Part shown: positions 15,971 to 23,196 of the stretch, one piece after another
How positions within the stretch are numbered: the first letter of the stretch is position 1
Layout of the letters: each line of letters opens with the position of its first letter
Source: Leucobacter musarum subsp. musarum
Lineage (GTDB): Bacteria > Actinomycetota > Actinomycetes > Actinomycetales > Microbacteriaceae
Assembly: GCF_001273845.1 (NCBI RefSeq)
Contig: NZ_JHBW01000069.1
Coordinates: forward strand, 62,001-126,000
DNA length: 64,000 bases
Direction of reading: 5' to 3'
The notes under the pieces: generated by a model
Told to the model about the DNA's origin: nothing
The model's input: the letters and a program-made list of their open reading frames with translations, nothing else
Databases searched by the model: none
Program-made: the position numbers and the translations under genes

Positions 15971-17101
15971 ATGGCAACAGTGACGTTTGACCACGTGTCT
16001 CGCGTGTACCCGGGCGCAACGCGCCCCTCGGTCGATGAGCTCGATCTCGACATCGGCGATGGAGAATTTCTCGTGCTCGTCGGCCCATCCGGCTGCGGCA
16101 AATCGACCACGCTCCGCATGCTCGCCGGGCTCGAGGAGATCGATTCGGGGCGCATCATCATCGGCGATCGCGACGTCTCAGAAATGCCCCCGAAGGATCG
16201 CGATATCGCGATGGTCTTCCAGAATTACGCGCTGTACCCGCACATGAGCGTCGCCGACAACATGGGCTTCGCGCTCAAGATCGCCGGCGTCTCGAAAACC
16301 GAACGCGACGAGCGCGTGCTCGAGGCGGCCCGCATGCTCGACCTCGAGGAGTACCTCGATCGCAAGCCGAAAGCGCTCTCGGGCGGCCAGCGGCAGCGCG
16401 TTGCGATGGGGCGCGCGATCGTGCGCCAGCCGCAGGTGTTTCTGATGGACGAGCCGCTGTCGAACCTCGACGCCAAGCTGCGCGTGCAGACCCGCACCCA
16501 GATCGCGTCGCTGCAGCGGCGGCTCGGCGTCACGACGGTCTACGTCACGCACGATCAGACCGAGGCGCTCACCATGGGCGACCGCATCGCCGTGCTCAAA
16601 GACGGTGTGCTGCAGCAGGTCGGCACCCCGCGCGACCTCTACGCCGCACCCGACAACGTGTTCGTCGCGGGCTTCATCGGCTCGCCCGCGATGAACCTCC
16701 TCCCCGCAGAAATCTCGGGCGAATCCGCCCGAACCGGTTCGCTCAGCGTGCCGCTGTCGCCCGGCGTGCGCGAACGCGCAACCGGATCGGGCGTGACGAT
16801 CGGCATCCGCCCTGAAGACCTGACGCTCGCGCCCGCCGGCACGCCAGGCCTGTCGGTCACCATCGACCTCGTCGAAGAGCTCGGCGCTGACGGCTATCTC
16901 TACGGCCGCACCACCTCCGTCGCCGGCGGCGGATCGGGCGTCGACCCCGACGCGCTCACCTCGACCAGTTCGGGAGGCGCCACGATCGTCGCCCGCGTCG
17001 ACGGCCGCGACCACCCCGCAGCCGGCGAAACGGTGACGCTCGTGCCCGCGCCCGAGCGCCTGCATTTCTTCGACGCGGCGACGGGGGCGCGCATCTCGTA
17101 G
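15971..17101 (+). CDS. Sugar ABC transporter ATP-binding protein (MsiK/UgpC/MalK type)
   Basis: This 376-aa ATPase of the carbohydrate uptake family 1 has Walker A GPSGCGKST at 39-47, Q-loop 'VFQNYALYPHMSV', signature LSGGQRQRVAMGRA at 136-149, Walker B 'VFLMDEPLSNLD', and a C-terminal TOBE-type regulatory domain ('GIRPEDLTLAPAG'). GGAGGAAATC directly precedes the ATG. No permease adjoins it. In actinomycetes one MsiK-like ATPase serves several sugar importers, so it may power the SBP/permease set at 19.9-23.2 kb, which has no ATPase of its own (inference). Confidence 0.92.
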   Translation: MATVTFDHVSRVYPGATRPSVDELDLDIGDGEFLVLVGPSGCGKSTTLRMLAGLEEIDSGRIIIGDRDVSEMPPKDRDIAMVFQNYALYPHMSVADNMGFALKIAGVSKTERDERVLEAARMLDLEEYLDRKPKALSGGQRQRVAMGRAIVRQPQVFLMDEPLSNLDAKLRVQTRTQIASLQRRLGVTTVYVTHDQTEALTMGDRIAVLKDGVLQQVGTPRDLYAAPDNVFVAGFIGSPAMNLLPAEISGESARTGSLSVPLSPGVRERATGSGVTIGIRPEDLTLAPAGTPGLSVTIDLVEELGADGYLYGRTTSVAGGGSGVDPDALTSTSSGGATIVARVDGRDHPAAGETVTLVPAPERLHFFDAATGARIS

Positions 17102-17144
17102 CCTGTTCTCGCTGCGGCTGCGGCGGCGCTTTCCCCTTGACGCA

Positions 17145-17215
17145 GAATCGGTGTCACTTTGTGTAGTTTTCGGGCTCGATTTCGCGGCCTCAACTGCAAA
17201 AAGTGACACCGATTC
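17145..17215. repeat. 71-nt palindromic element, family A, copy 1
   Basis: Two 24-nt arms (17145-17168 and 17192-17215) pair at 22 of 24 positions; the first 16 (GAATCGGTGTCACTTT) are identical. A 23-nt spacer lies between them. The left arm recurs in inverted orientation at 18464-18487, on the far side of the nuclease-like gene, including an exact 22-bp match (17147-17168). It could act as a terminator for the ATPase gene, but the fixed length and the second copy suggest a repeat element. Confidence 0.85.
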
Positions 17216-17393
17216 GCGCGGGAGGCGGATCGGGCGGACGGAACGGCCGGCCGGGCGCTGAACTGGGCCGGGCGGCGCATCGGCGATCGACGTTGTCCGT
17301 GCACAGCGAGCGCTTGCGCGTTCGCTCTCCACAGATTCGTCGCAGGCTCCGCCTGCGTCGTTTCCCGCGACCTCGCCCCGCCAGGCTGGCCGT

Positions 17394-18335
17394 ATGCGGC
17401 AATCAACAGCGACCCCGGTCCCGCCCGGCGCGCACTCCGTCGGCGCTCTCCACAGCGCCGGAGTGAGCCGCGGCCGCCTCCGGTCTCCGCGCCTCGCTCG
17501 AGTGGCGACCGGGCTTGTCGTGACGCCCGACAGCGGGCTCGATCTCTCCGTGTATCGCGACCGATGCCTGGCGGTCGGCAGGTCGCTAGCCACCGGCAGA
17601 TTCACTTCGCGCCGCTCCGCCGCCGCGATCCTGCGCATTCCCGCCCCACCCCCTCGACATCGCGAGGTCGAAGTCGGAGTCATCACGCCAGCCCGCGCTC
17701 CAAGACGATCCGGCCTGCTCGGACATCGCGTACGGCCCGACTTGCTCAAGTTCGAGTCGCGTGATGGGGTAGCGATTCCGAGCCCCGCAGACGTGTGGTG
17801 TCAGCTCAGCGCGGTGCTCGGCTTCGAAGCCCTGGTCGTCGCTGGAGACGCCATTGTGTCGGGCAGTCGCATCCTGAGTAGCGGTGGGCAGCGCACCCCC
17901 GAGCTCGCAACCCTCGATCAGCTTCGCGCAGCCCACGGTCAGCATTCCCGAGGTACCGGCACTCCGCTCCGCTCGCGAGCATTGGAGGCGGTCCGGGCTG
18001 GCGTGGATTCACCCCAGGAGAGTCGACTGCGCCTGATGCTCGTGGGAGCCGGCTACCCGGAACCCACCGTCGACTGCGCCGTGGCAGTGATGATCGACGG
18101 TCGACATCGCGAGTTGCATGTCGACCTGGGATACCCCGAACTGCGCATCGCAATCGAGTACGAGGGCGTGCACCACTTCACCGATCCGCGGCAGGTGCGG
18201 CTCGACCTCCGGCGCATCGAAGTGCTGCACGAGCACGGGTGGCGGGTCATCAGGGTCACCGCCGCGGATCTCCGCGATCCGAGCAACCTGCTCTCCAGAA
18301 TCGCGAAGGCCTTCGCCGATGCGCTCGCGCGCTGA
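17394..18335 (+). CDS. DUF559-type endonuclease-fold protein
   Basis: This 313-aa protein of unknown function has a C-terminal DUF559/Vsr-like restriction-endonuclease fold: 'SPQESRLRLMLVGAGYPEPTVD', then 'HVDLGYPELRIAIEYEG' with the Glu, Asp and Glu-Tyr-Glu positions expected of a PD-(D/E)XK-like site, and 'LHEHGWRVIRVTAADL'. The N-terminal half is Arg-rich and less conserved and resembles the AbiEi-type DNA-binding region of related actinobacterial proteins. The start is the first ATG (17394); no clear ribosome site is visible. It lies between two inverted copies of a 71-nt palindrome and interrupts the amino-sugar region. The protein at 54356-55387 has the same overall type. Confidence 0.75.
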   Translation: MRQSTATPVPPGAHSVGALHSAGVSRGRLRSPRLARVATGLVVTPDSGLDLSVYRDRCLAVGRSLATGRFTSRRSAAAILRIPAPPPRHREVEVGVITPARAPRRSGLLGHRVRPDLLKFESRDGVAIPSPADVWCQLSAVLGFEALVVAGDAIVSGSRILSSGGQRTPELATLDQLRAAHGQHSRGTGTPLRSRALEAVRAGVDSPQESRLRLMLVGAGYPEPTVDCAVAVMIDGRHRELHVDLGYPELRIAIEYEGVHHFTDPRQVRLDLRRIEVLHEHGWRVIRVTAADLRDPSNLLSRIAKAFADALAR

Positions 18336-18351
18336 GGCACCCGCCAGCCCT

Positions 18352-18405
18352 CAGCCTTCAGCCTTCAGCCTTCAGCCTTCAGCCTTCAGCCTTCAGCCTT
18401 CAGCC
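18352..18405. repeat. 7-nt tandem repeat (CAGCCTT), 7.7 copies
   Basis: The unit CAGCCTT is repeated seven times plus a partial CAGCC without a mismatch, starting 17 nt after the stop codon of the DUF559-type gene. It is non-coding and perfect, so its copy number probably varies between strains. Confidence 0.95.
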
Positions 18406-18416
18406 ACCAGCCCACC

Positions 18417-18487
18417 GAATCGGGGTCAAAAATTGCAGTCGAAACCGCCTCACACCGCTCAAGAACTACACAAAGTGACACCGATCC
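18417..18487. repeat. 71-nt palindromic element, family A, copy 2 (inverted)
   Basis: This is the same 71-nt unit as at 17145-17215, in opposite orientation. Reversed, it aligns with copy 1 without gaps, with near-identity in the first 24 positions and in the ACTGCAA and CCGATTC parts of the other arm. Its left arm is degraded, so the arms pair at only 15 of 24 positions and it would make a weak terminator. Confidence 0.8.
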
Positions 18488-18631
18488 CGAAAATGAGGGC
18501 AGAAACGGCAGCGGCGGCCAAAGTTACGGCGGAAGCACAGGCCAAAGCCGCGGTGAGTGAGCGAGCGATGCAGCGGCCCCGAACATCCGCGCGGAAAGAA
18601 TATTCCCGCAGGGCTTGCGCAGAATTAGTTC

Positions 18632-18646
18632 GTTAGCTTTACTAAC
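18632..18646. promoter_or_regulatory. ROK-type operator before the ROK regulator
   Basis: GTTAGCTTTACTAAC has perfect 5-bp arms and a 5-bp centre, of the TTAG...CTAA form bound by NagC/Xyl-type ROK repressors. It ends 4 nt before the ATG of the ROK gene, so the regulator probably controls itself. A TTTACT -10-like box inside it suggests a leaderless transcript. Confidence 0.6.
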
Positions 18647-18650
18647 TGTC

Positions 18651-19847
18651 ATGACGATCGCACTGTCGCGTTCAGGGACGCGCACGAGCCCTGCTCCCGG
18701 CTCCGCCGGGTTCTCCCCCGCGGGCGCCCAGTTCGGGGGCGCTCACCGCGCCGGGTTGGGCGCGACGCCCGGCGACGCAAAGCAGCACAATCGCACGCTG
18801 GTACTCCAGACGCTCTCGGCGGCCGGCCCGATGAGCCGCGCCGATCTCGCGCGCGCCACAGGGCTCACGAAGGTGACCGTCTCGGGCCTCGTCGCCGAGC
18901 TGCTGAGCGACGGCTTCGCGACCGAGCTCGGCGTTCAGGAGTCGCAGCGCCCCGGCAAACCCGCGATCCTCGTCGACCTCGCCCGCACCGCATTCTCGGT
19001 GCTCGCGCTCGATCTCAGCGACGATCGACGGTTCCGCGGCGCACTGCTCGACCTCGACGGCACCGTCATCGAACGCGCCGAGACACCGCTCGACGGCGCG
19101 GTCGGCGACGCCGCGAGCGAGCGAGCGGTGCGGCTCGCGCTCGACCTGCTCGAACGCGCATCGGTGCCGGTGCTCGGCATCGGCGTCGGCACCCCCGGCG
19201 TTGTCGATGCCGATGGAGTGGTGCGCACCGCGGCGAACCTGGGCTGGCATCAGCTCGACCTGCGCGGAGTGCTCGCCGAGCGCACCGGCATCACCACGGT
19301 GGTCATGAACGATGCCAACCTTGCCGCCCTCGCCGAGCTGCGGTTCGGTGACGCGACCGACGATTTCATCGTGATCACGATCGGGCACGGTGTGGGTTCG
19401 GGCCTCGTCGTGGCGGGCCGACCGGTGGTCGGTACCCGTTTCGCCTCGGGCGAGATCGGTCAGGTGATGGTCGGCACCGACCTGGGCATCGAGGCCCCGT
19501 ACGCCCGCGAGCAGGTGCTTGAGCACTGGTTGTCAGTACCATCGCTGACCAGTGCGCTCGCGGCCCATCCCGATCAGCGCGAAGCCGTGCTCCGCGAGGC
19601 CGGGCAACGCCTCGGCATCGCTCTCGCACCGGTGGTCGGCGTGCTGAACCTCGCCGAGGTCGTGCTTGCGGGCCCGATCGAATTGGTCGACGGGGTACTC
19701 GCCGAGGCGACCCTCGAGATTCTGCGCCGCCGCACCATGCCCGATTCGCACGACACTCTCGTACTGCGCACCAGCCGCCAGGGCGACGACCTCATACTGC
19801 GGGGCGCGACGGCCGTAGTGCTTGGGGCGACGCTCGGGATCACCTGA
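18651..19847 (+). CDS. ROK-family transcriptional regulator (NagC/XylR type)
   Basis: This 398-aa repressor has an N-terminal winged helix ('NRTLVLQTLSAAGPMSRADLARATGLTKVTVSGLVAELLSDG', about residues 46-90) fused to a ROK sugar-kinase-like domain ('VLGIGVGTPGVVDADG', 'VMNDANLAALAELRFG'). The zinc motif (CXCGXXGC) of ROK kinases is absent, as in some ROK regulators. The ATG at 18651 is used because an operator-like palindrome abuts it. It directly precedes a sugar ABC transporter operon, which it probably controls in response to the imported sugar or its phosphate. Confidence 0.88.
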   Translation: MTIALSRSGTRTSPAPGSAGFSPAGAQFGGAHRAGLGATPGDAKQHNRTLVLQTLSAAGPMSRADLARATGLTKVTVSGLVAELLSDGFATELGVQESQRPGKPAILVDLARTAFSVLALDLSDDRRFRGALLDLDGTVIERAETPLDGAVGDAASERAVRLALDLLERASVPVLGIGVGTPGVVDADGVVRTAANLGWHQLDLRGVLAERTGITTVVMNDANLAALAELRFGDATDDFIVITIGHGVGSGLVVAGRPVVGTRFASGEIGQVMVGTDLGIEAPYAREQVLEHWLSVPSLTSALAAHPDQREAVLREAGQRLGIALAPVVGVLNLAEVVLAGPIELVDGVLAEATLEILRRRTMPDSHDTLVLRTSRQGDDLILRGATAVVLGATLGIT

Positions 19848-19870
19848 CCCCCTGACCCGCACGATGCGCG

Positions 19871-19883
19871 GGTGCAGTGCACC
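19871..19883. promoter_or_regulatory. 13-bp palindrome upstream of the sugar-binding protein gene
   Basis: GGTGCAGTGCACC is a perfect palindrome around one central base, 49 nt before the ATG of the binding-protein gene and just after the ROK regulator stop. It could be an operator for the transport operon. It does not match the dre site or the ROK-type site. Confidence 0.35.
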
Positions 19884-19931
19884 GACTCACATCCATCCAT
19901 TCCGCAGTCACTCCGAAAGAAGGAACCTCCC

Positions 19932-21290
19932 ATGAAGAGAAAGCTCACCGGCCTCACCGCTGCGGCCGTGGCTTCCGCACTCCTGTTCACCGGTTGCAGT
20001 CAGGGCGCCGGCGATTCCGGCGGCTCGGGCGCCGTCGACGGCGACGGCAAGTCGATCACCCTCTGGCTCATCGGCAGCGATACGCCTGACACCCTGCGCG
20101 ACTACCTCACCGACGAGTTCCACGATCGCACGGGCGCCACGCTCAAGATCGAGGAGCAGGGCTGGGGCGACATCGTCACGAAGCTGACCACGGCCCTCCC
20201 CGATGCCAATAACACTCCTGATGTCACCGAGATCGGCAACACGCTCTCCCCGACGTTCACCAACGTGGGGGCGTTCTTGGACGTCAGCGACATGTACGAC
20301 GAGCTCGGCGGCGATGATCTGCTGCCGTCGTTCGTCGAGGTGGGCCAGGTCGACGGCAAGGAGTACACGCTCCCCTACTACTTCGGGTCGCGCTACATGT
20401 TCTATCGCAAGGATGTGTGGCAGGCGGCGGGCATCGAAGTGCCGAAGACGCTTGACGAGTTCAATGCCGCTGTCACCTCGATCACGGAGAAGAATCCGAA
20501 GGGCATCGACAAGTTCTCGGGCTTCTACCTCGGCGGCCAAGACTGGCGCGACGGGATCTCGTGGATCTTCGCGAACGGCGGCAACATCGCCGAGAAGCAG
20601 AGCGACGGTTCGTGGAAGGCGACGCTCGACTCCCCCGAGGCGATCACCGGCCTGGAGCAGCTGCAGCAGATCTACCGCACGGCTTCGAACGCTCCGAACG
20701 ACGCGAAGGATGCGAACCAGTACCAGTACCTCAACGACTCCGATCAGGTGAAAGACGAATCGGGGGCGGTGACCGATGATCTGTCGCTCTCTGCGGCGAC
20801 GATCATGGCGCCGGGCTGGGCGCACTTCTCGATCGGCGATCTCACCACGGGCGACGACGGCGAGGCGGCGCGCGAGTGGAACGACGACGTGTTCGGCACG
20901 TTCGTGCTTCCCGGCAACGACGGCAAGCCGGCCCCGGTGTTCGCGGGCGGCTCGAACCTCGGTATCTCAGCGAAGTCGGATGAACCGGAGCTCGCGAAGG
21001 AGCTGCTGCGCATCGTCTACTCCGAGGACTACCAGAAGATGCTTGGCGAGAACGGCCTCGGTCCCGCGAACCAGCAGTACGCCTCGTCGCTCGGCGACGA
21101 CCAGTTCGCGCAGGCGCTGATCGAATCGGCCTCGAATTCGAAGCTGACCCCCGCCGCACCGGGCTGGGCCGCGATCGAGTCGAAGAGCATCATGGAGGAG
21201 TTCTTCTCGAAGATCCGCGATGCCGATGATCTGCAGCAGCTCGCGGTCGATACGAACGCGAAGCTCGACGCGCTGCTGAATCAGAAGTAG
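19932..21290 (+). CDS. Sugar ABC transporter substrate-binding lipoprotein (SBP family 1)
   Basis: This 452-aa family-1 solute-binding protein has a lipoprotein signal (MKRKLTGLTAAAVASALLF, then TGC), a Gly/Ser linker, and the fold seen in NgcE/DasA/MalE-like proteins ('ITLWLIGSDTPDTLRDYL', 'DVTEIGNTLSPTFTNVGAFLDVS', 'YFGSRYMFYRKDVWQAAGIEVPKTLDEF'). The ATG at 19932 follows AAGGA. With its permeases and the downstream GH3 and ROK kinase genes it probably takes up GlcNAc-containing oligosaccharides. The exact ligand is an inference from neighbours. Confidence 0.92.
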   Translation: MKRKLTGLTAAAVASALLFTGCSQGAGDSGGSGAVDGDGKSITLWLIGSDTPDTLRDYLTDEFHDRTGATLKIEEQGWGDIVTKLTTALPDANNTPDVTEIGNTLSPTFTNVGAFLDVSDMYDELGGDDLLPSFVEVGQVDGKEYTLPYYFGSRYMFYRKDVWQAAGIEVPKTLDEFNAAVTSITEKNPKGIDKFSGFYLGGQDWRDGISWIFANGGNIAEKQSDGSWKATLDSPEAITGLEQLQQIYRTASNAPNDAKDANQYQYLNDSDQVKDESGAVTDDLSLSAATIMAPGWAHFSIGDLTTGDDGEAAREWNDDVFGTFVLPGNDGKPAPVFAGGSNLGISAKSDEPELAKELLRIVYSEDYQKMLGENGLGPANQQYASSLGDDQFAQALIESASNSKLTPAAPGWAAIESKSIMEEFFSKIRDADDLQQLAVDTNAKLDALLNQK

Positions 21291-21299
21291 TGCAGGATC

Positions 21300-21334
21300 G
21301 TCGGGCCCGGGTGCTGCGGCATTCCGGGCCCGAC
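21300..21334 (+). terminator. Intercistronic hairpin between binding protein and permease genes
   Basis: An 11-bp perfect stem (GTCGGGCCCGG, 21300-21310, with 21324-21334) and a 13-nt loop lie just after the stop codon. Such hairpins commonly reduce read-through and protect the upstream message, giving more binding protein than permease. Confidence 0.75.
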
Positions 21335-21379
21335 TCCCGCAGACCGTTCTAGCTCCCCTCTCGCTCCGAAAGGCCGGTC

Positions 21380-22297
21380 ATGGCAGACTCCACCGTCGCT
21401 CCTCGCCGACCCCGTTTCCGCATCGCGCCGTACGCACTGCTGCTCCCCGCGACGCTGATCGTGCTGCTCGCGCTCGGCTACCCGGTCGTGTGGCAGGTCA
21501 TCACCTCGATGCAGCACTTCGGCCTGGCCCAGCAGTTCGGCCAGCCGCCCGAGTGGGTGTGGTTCGGCAATTACATCGAGTTGTTCTCGAACCCGACAAC
21601 GTGGCTCGTGGTCGCCCGGTCGATCGCCTTCTGCCTCGTCACCGCGGGGGTCACCATGATCGTCGGCACCGCACTGGCGCTGCTGATGCAGGTGGTTCCG
21701 ACCGCGGCGCGCCTCACCCTGCAGATCTCGTTGCTGCTCGCCTGGGCGACCCCGGTGGTCGCCGCGATGACCATCTGGAACTGGATCTTCGATTGGCGCC
21801 GCGGGTTGGTGAATTGGGTGCTCGGGTCGATCGGGCTTCCGGTGCAGGGGCACAACTGGCTGCAAGATCCGCTGTCGTTCTTCGGAGTCGCCCTGATCAT
21901 CGTGGTGTGGATGAGCGTGCCGTTCGTCGCGTTCTCGATGTACGCGGGGCTGACGCAGGTGCCCGGCGAGGTGCTCGAGGCGGCGCAGATGGACGGCGCA
22001 AGCCCGTGGCAGCGATTCCGGTTCATCATTCTGCCGCTGGTGAAGCCGGTGCTCGGCATCGTCATGCTGTTGCAGATCATTTGGGATCTGCGGGTCTTCA
22101 CCCAGATCAAGCTGCTGCAAGATCGCGGTTCGATCGCGAGCCAGACCGACGTGCTCGGCACGTACATCTATCAGATCGGCATCGGATCGAGCGATTTCGC
22201 GATGGCGAGCGCGATGTCCATCTTCGTGCTCCTGCTCACCATCGCGCTGAGCTGGGCCTACGTTCGCAATCTGCTGAAGGAGGATGAGGAGCGATGA
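21380..22297 (+). CDS. Sugar ABC transporter permease (MalF type)
   Basis: This 305-aa inner-membrane permease has about six membrane segments ('IAPYALLLPATLIVLLALGYPVVWQVI' first) and the EAA cytoplasmic loop 'EVLEAAQMDGASPWQRFRFIILPLVKPVLG' that docks with the ATPase. It starts 45 nt after the intercistronic hairpin and overlaps the second permease by 4 nt. No ATPase is encoded in the operon. Confidence 0.93.
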   Translation: MADSTVAPRRPRFRIAPYALLLPATLIVLLALGYPVVWQVITSMQHFGLAQQFGQPPEWVWFGNYIELFSNPTTWLVVARSIAFCLVTAGVTMIVGTALALLMQVVPTAARLTLQISLLLAWATPVVAAMTIWNWIFDWRRGLVNWVLGSIGLPVQGHNWLQDPLSFFGVALIIVVWMSVPFVAFSMYAGLTQVPGEVLEAAQMDGASPWQRFRFIILPLVKPVLGIVMLLQIIWDLRVFTQIKLLQDRGSIASQTDVLGTYIYQIGIGSSDFAMASAMSIFVLLLTIALSWAYVRNLLKEDEER

Positions 22298-23196
22298 GTG
22301 CACCTCGCACCACCACTATGACGGCCCCGGTCGAGGTCGTGCGGCAGCGCGGTCGTGCGCGGATCGGCCGGCCGGGGCGCACGGTGCTCACGGTCGTCGC
22401 GATCCTCGTCGCTCTCATTTGGGTGTTCCCGGTCTATTGGATGCTCAACTCGTCGCTGCTGCCCGGCGTCGTGCTCGATCAGTCGACGCCGCGGTTGCTG
22501 CCCGTCGGCGGTTCGTTGCGCAACTTCTTCTCGGTCGTCTCCGACGGTTCATTTCTGCGCGCACTGGGCGTGAGTCTGACGGTTGCCGGCATTGCGGTCG
22601 CATGCTGCCTGATCTTCGCGTTTCTCGCGGCCTTGGCCATCAGTCGGTTCCGGTTCCGCGGTCGTCGCAGCTTCGTGCTCGCTGTGCTCTTCATCCAGAT
22701 GCTGCCCGCCGAGGGCATGTTCATCGCACAGTACAAGCTGATGGGGTCGCTCAATCTCCTCAACTCAGTCGTCGGGGTAAGCATCATCTACATCGCCGCG
22801 GTCGTCCCCTTCACGATCTGGATGCTGCGCGGCTTCGTCGCGGGCATTCCTGCGGAGCTGGAAGAGGCCGCCATGGTCGACGGGCTGAGCCGCACACAAG
22901 CGTTCCTGCGCATCACGTTCCCGCTCCTCGCACCCGGCCTGGTCGCCAGCGGCGTGTACGCCTTCTTGCAGGCTTGGAACGAGTTCACCGTCGCCCTGGT
23001 GATTTTGCAAGATTCGGGCACGCAGACGTTGCCCCTGTGGCTGCGCGGATTCATTCAGCAGTCGGCTTCGCGCGCGATCGACTGGGGCGAGGTCATGGCG
23101 GCATCGACGCTGGTCGCGGTGCCGGTGATCATCTTCTTCCTCATCGTGCAGGGGCGCATGACGAGCGGCCTCGTGAGCGGGGCGGTCAAGGGATGA
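22294..23196 (+). CDS. Sugar ABC transporter permease (MalG type)
   Basis: This 300-aa partner permease has 'VVAILVALIWVFPVYWMLNSSL' as its first membrane segment and the EAA loop 'AELEEAAMVDGLSRTQAFLRITFPLLAPG'. It overlaps the MalF-type gene at its start and the GH3 gene at its end, both by 4 nt (ATGA), so the block is translationally coupled. Together with the MalF-type protein it forms the sugar channel. Confidence 0.93.
   Translation: MSAPRTTTMTAPVEVVRQRGRARIGRPGRTVLTVVAILVALIWVFPVYWMLNSSLLPGVVLDQSTPRLLPVGGSLRNFFSVVSDGSFLRALGVSLTVAGIAVACCLIFAFLAALAISRFRFRGRRSFVLAVLFIQMLPAEGMFIAQYKLMGSLNLLNSVVGVSIIYIAAVVPFTIWMLRGFVAGIPAELEEAAMVDGLSRTQAFLRITFPLLAPGLVASGVYAFLQAWNEFTVALVILQDSGTQTLPLWLRGFIQQSASRAIDWGEVMAASTLVAVPVIIFFLIVQGRMTSGLVSGAVKG

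Larger units (their letters stand above)
18336..18650. other. 315-nt intergenic region with repeats
   Basis: I see no gene here. The stretch contains a 7-nt tandem repeat (18352-18405), the second 71-nt palindrome (18417-18487), then about 130 nt without a recognised signal up to the operator-like palindrome at 18632-18646 before the ROK regulator. Confidence 0.6.

Noticed and set aside
17145-17215. Reading the family-A palindrome simply as a terminator of the sugar ATPase gene
   Set aside because: It may act as one, but the exact 71-nt length, the inverted second copy and the 22-bp identity across 1.3 kb are not explained by termination alone.
18352-18405. Possible CRISPR-like array
   Set aside because: The units are 7 nt and contiguous, with no spacers and no cas genes; it is a simple tandem repeat.
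22284-23192. Long N-terminal extension of the GH3 frame overlapping the permease genes
   Set aside because: It is the out-of-frame shadow of the MalG-type gene; the ATG at 23193 in an ATGA overlap gives the normal family start.
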